This document shows, in pieces, positions 32,624 through 34,668 of a stretch of DNA of 34,668 bases. The notes under the pieces are model-generated. The model had not been told where the DNA came from. It saw only the letters and a program-made list of their open reading frames with translations, and ran no database searches. The stretch lies in the NCBI GenBank assembly GCA_000739535.1, contig DF820471.1, forward strand, positions 261,467 to 296,134. The letters run 5' to 3'. This DNA comes from Candidatus Vecturithrix granuli (GTDB taxonomy: Bacteria; Moduliflexota; Moduliflexia; Moduliflexales; Moduliflexaceae). Each line of letters opens with the position of its first letter. Position 1 is the stretch's first letter. The translations under genes were made by a program, and so were the position numbers.

Positions 32624-33487
32624 ATGGCATTATCTGTTCCCATTGCTCCAATAGAACAAACAGAACACGATCAGGCGCGTATCTGGATGCCTGAAGCTGT
32701 GAACGGTATTTTTTTGCTCAAAGCCCGCTTTCTTCATTTTGCCTATAAAAAGCATGTACACGAGGAATTTGGGATCGGCGTGATCGAACAGGGCGCTGAG
32801 AAATTCGAATATCAAGGTGAAATGCACGTTGCTCCGGCATCGTCGGTGGTGACAGTCAATCCTGAGATCCTTCACGACGGGGCCGCGGCAACCGACAGCG
32901 GCTTTCAGTATCGTATGGCGTATGTGCCGGCCGTGTTTGTGCAAGAGCTTCTGTCCGAAGTTTTCGAGAATACAGCGTCTTTACGATATTTTTCCACTCC
33001 GGTCACATTTGATCCCGATCTTTCCCGCCGTCTGCTGTATGCCTTACGCTTACTCGAACAGAACCCTGACAGCATCCTTGAAGCGCAATCCTGCTTTTTT
33101 CAGACGACTGTAGACTTATTTCTGCGCCATACGTATCCGCATCACTCCTCCAAAAATCTTCTGAGCAATCCTGCGGTAATCCGTCATGCGTGCGAATTCA
33201 TCCGCGCCAGGGTTACAGAGAACATTTCATTGGATGAAATCGCCCGAGAAGTCGGGGTTTCACGTTTTTATTTTTTGCGGCTCTTTAAGGCTTCAACCGG
33301 CCTGTCGCCCCATGCTTATCTGATGATGCGCCGTCTCGAACTGGCGAAACATCTGATTCAACAAGGGAAAACGTTAGCACAGGCCGCATACAACGCCGGA
33401 TTTGCCGATCAAAGCCATCTGACCCGCCATTTCAAAGCTGCTTATGGCTTTACTCCTGGTCAATTCCAACACGCCATTCACCCATAA
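32624..33487 (+). CDS. AraC-family transcriptional regulator
   Basis: The ATG at 32624 gives 287 residues; a GTG at 32603 lies inside the hairpin. Residues 1-170 are a cupin-like ligand-binding domain (HVHEEFGIGVIEQGAEKF). The C-terminal 100 residues hold the two helix-turn-helix motifs: SLDEIAREVGVSRFYFLRLF, and TLAQAAYNAGFADQSHLTRH then FKAAYGFTPGQF. This type, with an N-terminal AraC-binding domain, often sits beside exporters of amino acids. The AzlC gene 230 bases downstream is the likely target. Confidence 0.93.
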   Translation: MALSVPIAPIEQTEHDQARIWMPEAVNGIFLLKARFLHFAYKKHVHEEFGIGVIEQGAEKFEYQGEMHVAPASSVVTVNPEILHDGAAATDSGFQYRMAYVPAVFVQELLSEVFENTASLRYFSTPVTFDPDLSRRLLYALRLLEQNPDSILEAQSCFFQTTVDLFLRHTYPHHSSKNLLSNPAVIRHACEFIRARVTENISLDEIAREVGVSRFYFLRLFKASTGLSPHAYLMMRRLELAKHLIQQGKTLAQAAYNAGFADQSHLTRHFKAAYGFTPGQFQHAIHP

Positions 33488-33612
33488 AAAAGAGCAATTT
33501 TATTCAAGACAAAATCTTCACTGTCTATTATTTTGCTCACAGCATCACTGAGTTCAGGAATAAAAGCTATCAGAAAAAAACTCTTTGAAACTACCAATGA
33601 AATGTGTCGTTG

Positions 33613-33677
33613 GAGTCCACCTTCAAGGTGGCCTCCAACTCGTCGAAGGAGATGGAGACCACCTTGAAGGTGAACTC
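33613..33677. repeat. inverted repeat before azlC
   Basis: GAGTCCACCTTCAAGGTGG with CCTCC (33613-33636) is answered by GGAGACCACCTTGAAGGTGA with ACTC (33654-33677), 24 bp with two mismatches. Each arm contains its own CCACCTTCAAGGTGG palindrome. It may be a dispersed palindrome or a binding site for the neighbouring regulator. Confidence 0.6.
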
Positions 33678-33716
33678 TATTGAATGCTATAACCTCTTTA
33701 ATATGGAGGAAATATG

Positions 33717-34439
33717 ATGTTTAAACATATTCAACGCGGATGCCTTGCCAATTTGCCAGTGGCGGCCAGTGTGGCGGTGTATGGCAGTATTCTGGGTGTA
33801 TTAGCGGTGCAGAAACAGATCAGTTGGCTGCAATTGTTAATCATGAATCTTTCCGTATTTGCCGGATCGGCTCAGTTCGTGATGGTGGAGATGTGGACGC
33901 CGCCGCTGCCGATTGTGGAAATCACCCTGGCGGTGCTGGTGATCAATTTTCGCTACTTGTTGATCGGTGCCTCATTACAGCCCTTATTTCAAGGCAAATC
34001 ACTGTTACACAAATGCGCCATGATGCACCTGGTCGCCGATGAAAATTGGGCCGTAACGATGGCGGAATATCGTCGCGAAACAGCCTCGACTTACTTTCTC
34101 TTTGGCGGCGGGCTATGTGTGGTTTCAGCCTGGTGCGCCGGCACGCTACTTGGACATCGACTGGGGGCGGTCATTGCCAATCCAGAAACTTACGCCCTGG
34201 ACTTTGTGTTTGTGGCGGTGTTTACAGCCTTACTGATGAGTTTATGGCGCGGTAAATCTGATATAATCCCCTGGATCGCCGCTACGGGCCTCGCAATGCT
34301 TACCTATCATACTTTACCAGGCAAATGGTATATTGTGGTTGGCGGTGTTGGCGGCGCGTTGACGGCGGCGCTGTTTCAGAAACCAGGGCAGGAGAAAAAA
34401 ACAGAGAGACAATGCTTCAAAAGCGATACTATCACTTGA
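33717..34439 (+). CDS. azlC: AzlC-family branched-chain amino acid exporter subunit
   Basis: The second of two adjacent ATGs (33717) has better spacing from GGAGGA, giving 240 residues. The protein is mostly membrane helices and matches AzlC: LPVAASVAVYGSILGVLA, LQLLIMNLSVFAGSAQFVMV, LVINFRYLLIGASLQPLF and HLVADENWAVTMAEYR. AzlC works with the small membrane protein AzlD to export branched-chain amino acids or their analogues. No AzlD gene is visible directly downstream, which is unusual. The AraC-type gene upstream probably regulates it. Confidence 0.92.
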   Translation: MFKHIQRGCLANLPVAASVAVYGSILGVLAVQKQISWLQLLIMNLSVFAGSAQFVMVEMWTPPLPIVEITLAVLVINFRYLLIGASLQPLFQGKSLLHKCAMMHLVADENWAVTMAEYRRETASTYFLFGGGLCVVSAWCAGTLLGHRLGAVIANPETYALDFVFVAVFTALLMSLWRGKSDIIPWIAATGLAMLTYHTLPGKWYIVVGGVGGALTAALFQKPGQEKKTERQCFKSDTIT

Positions 34440-34534
34440 AATATGCTGCGAAACTCTATTTCGCAAGTGCGAAAAGAAATCTCGTGCTACTTGTTCAAAG
34501 AAGTTGTCATAAGCTAATGCTCGCCCGACGCAAT

Positions 34535-34618
34535 AAAACTACACGGATTTTATGGAGGGAGGATGGATTCGAGGAGCAGTGAAATTCAATTCTCCCTCCA
34601 GAAAATCCATGTAGTTTC
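34535..34618. repeat. inverted repeat after azlC
   Basis: AAAACTACACGGATTTTATG with GAGGGAG (34535-34561) is answered by CTCCCTCCAGAAAATCCATGTAGTTTC (34592-34618), about 27 bp with a few mismatches. Bases 34440-34534 also contain a small GCGAAA...TTTCGC hairpin. No gene is seen in 34440-34618. Confidence 0.6.
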
Positions 34619-34630
34619 ATAGGAGCTATC

Positions 34631-34668
34631 ATGAGCCTCCGGCTCACCCGTCATCATGAAAATGAGAT
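34631..34668 (+). CDS. possible start of a new gene, cut by window end
   Basis: AGGAG lies five bases before ATG 34631, followed by 12 open codons (MSLRLTRHHENE). Too short to identify. Confidence 0.3.
   Translation, partial: MSLRLTRHHENE

Overview
The window comes from a diderm (Gram-negative type) bacterium of moderate GC content. The evidence is an initiator tRNA with encoded CCA, chemotaxis genes, periplasmic binding proteins with Sec signal peptides, and a chaperone/usher-type fimbrial operon. Taxonomy cannot be fixed from sequence alone. The mix of sedentary integron, c-di-GMP riboswitch, many hairpin repeats and unusual chemoreceptor would fit a candidate phylum such as Modulibacteria (KSB3) or a deltaproteobacterium-like lineage, but this is a guess.

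Bases 1 to about 10,140 are an array of integron gene cassettes. Six attC-like sites of about 110 bp separate them (33-148, 3467-3580, 6106-6217, a truncated one at 7173-7250, 7872-7982, 10032-10141). Each intact site has outer R''/R' boxes, long imperfect inverted arms with an extra base in the left arm, and a shared A-rich central loop. In three cassettes the last R'' box is complementary over 10-13 bases to that cassette's own first bases, as expected if each was once a closed circle. Site polarity puts the integrase to the left, outside the window. Cargo is mostly defence: a 1086-residue NACHT NTPase (NLR-like), an AvaI/BsoBI-type restriction-modification pair, and a second restriction-modification module (Dam-like methyltransferase, small HTH controller, endonuclease gene interrupted by an in-frame TGA). 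Two other cassettes carry a periplasmic binding protein and a SpoIIAA/STAS-like protein.

From 10.2 to 17.1 kb come a MITE-like palindromic element, a chemoreceptor with tandem HAMP units and a C-terminal CheR-docking-like tail, a second periplasmic binding protein, a repeat-rich gap, a thioredoxin/DsbD-like redox membrane protein and a pair of CheW genes. These look like parts of a chemosensory and envelope-redox neighbourhood. An initiator tRNA with its terminator follows at 17.2 kb.

From 17.4 to 22.2 kb are a Mut7-C RNase-like protein, two tandem metallo-beta-lactamase-fold hydrolases, a secreted TPR protein and an aldo/keto reductase.

The most striking regulated unit is at 22.2-27.9 kb. 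A c-di-GMP-I (GEMM) riboswitch followed by an intrinsic terminator precedes a four-gene secretion operon: a pilin-like subunit, a second exported protein, a PapD-like chaperone and a usher-like outer-membrane protein with carboxypeptidase-regulatory-like repeats. Every intergenic gap in the operon carries a strong hairpin.

The last part is a minus-strand operon (SDR oxidoreductase, HAD phosphatase, AlkD-type DNA glycosylase), then an AT-rich 660-bp intergenic region with a cluster of the motif TTGTARTYACTT, purH, an AraC-family regulator and AzlC. A possible new gene starts at the right edge.
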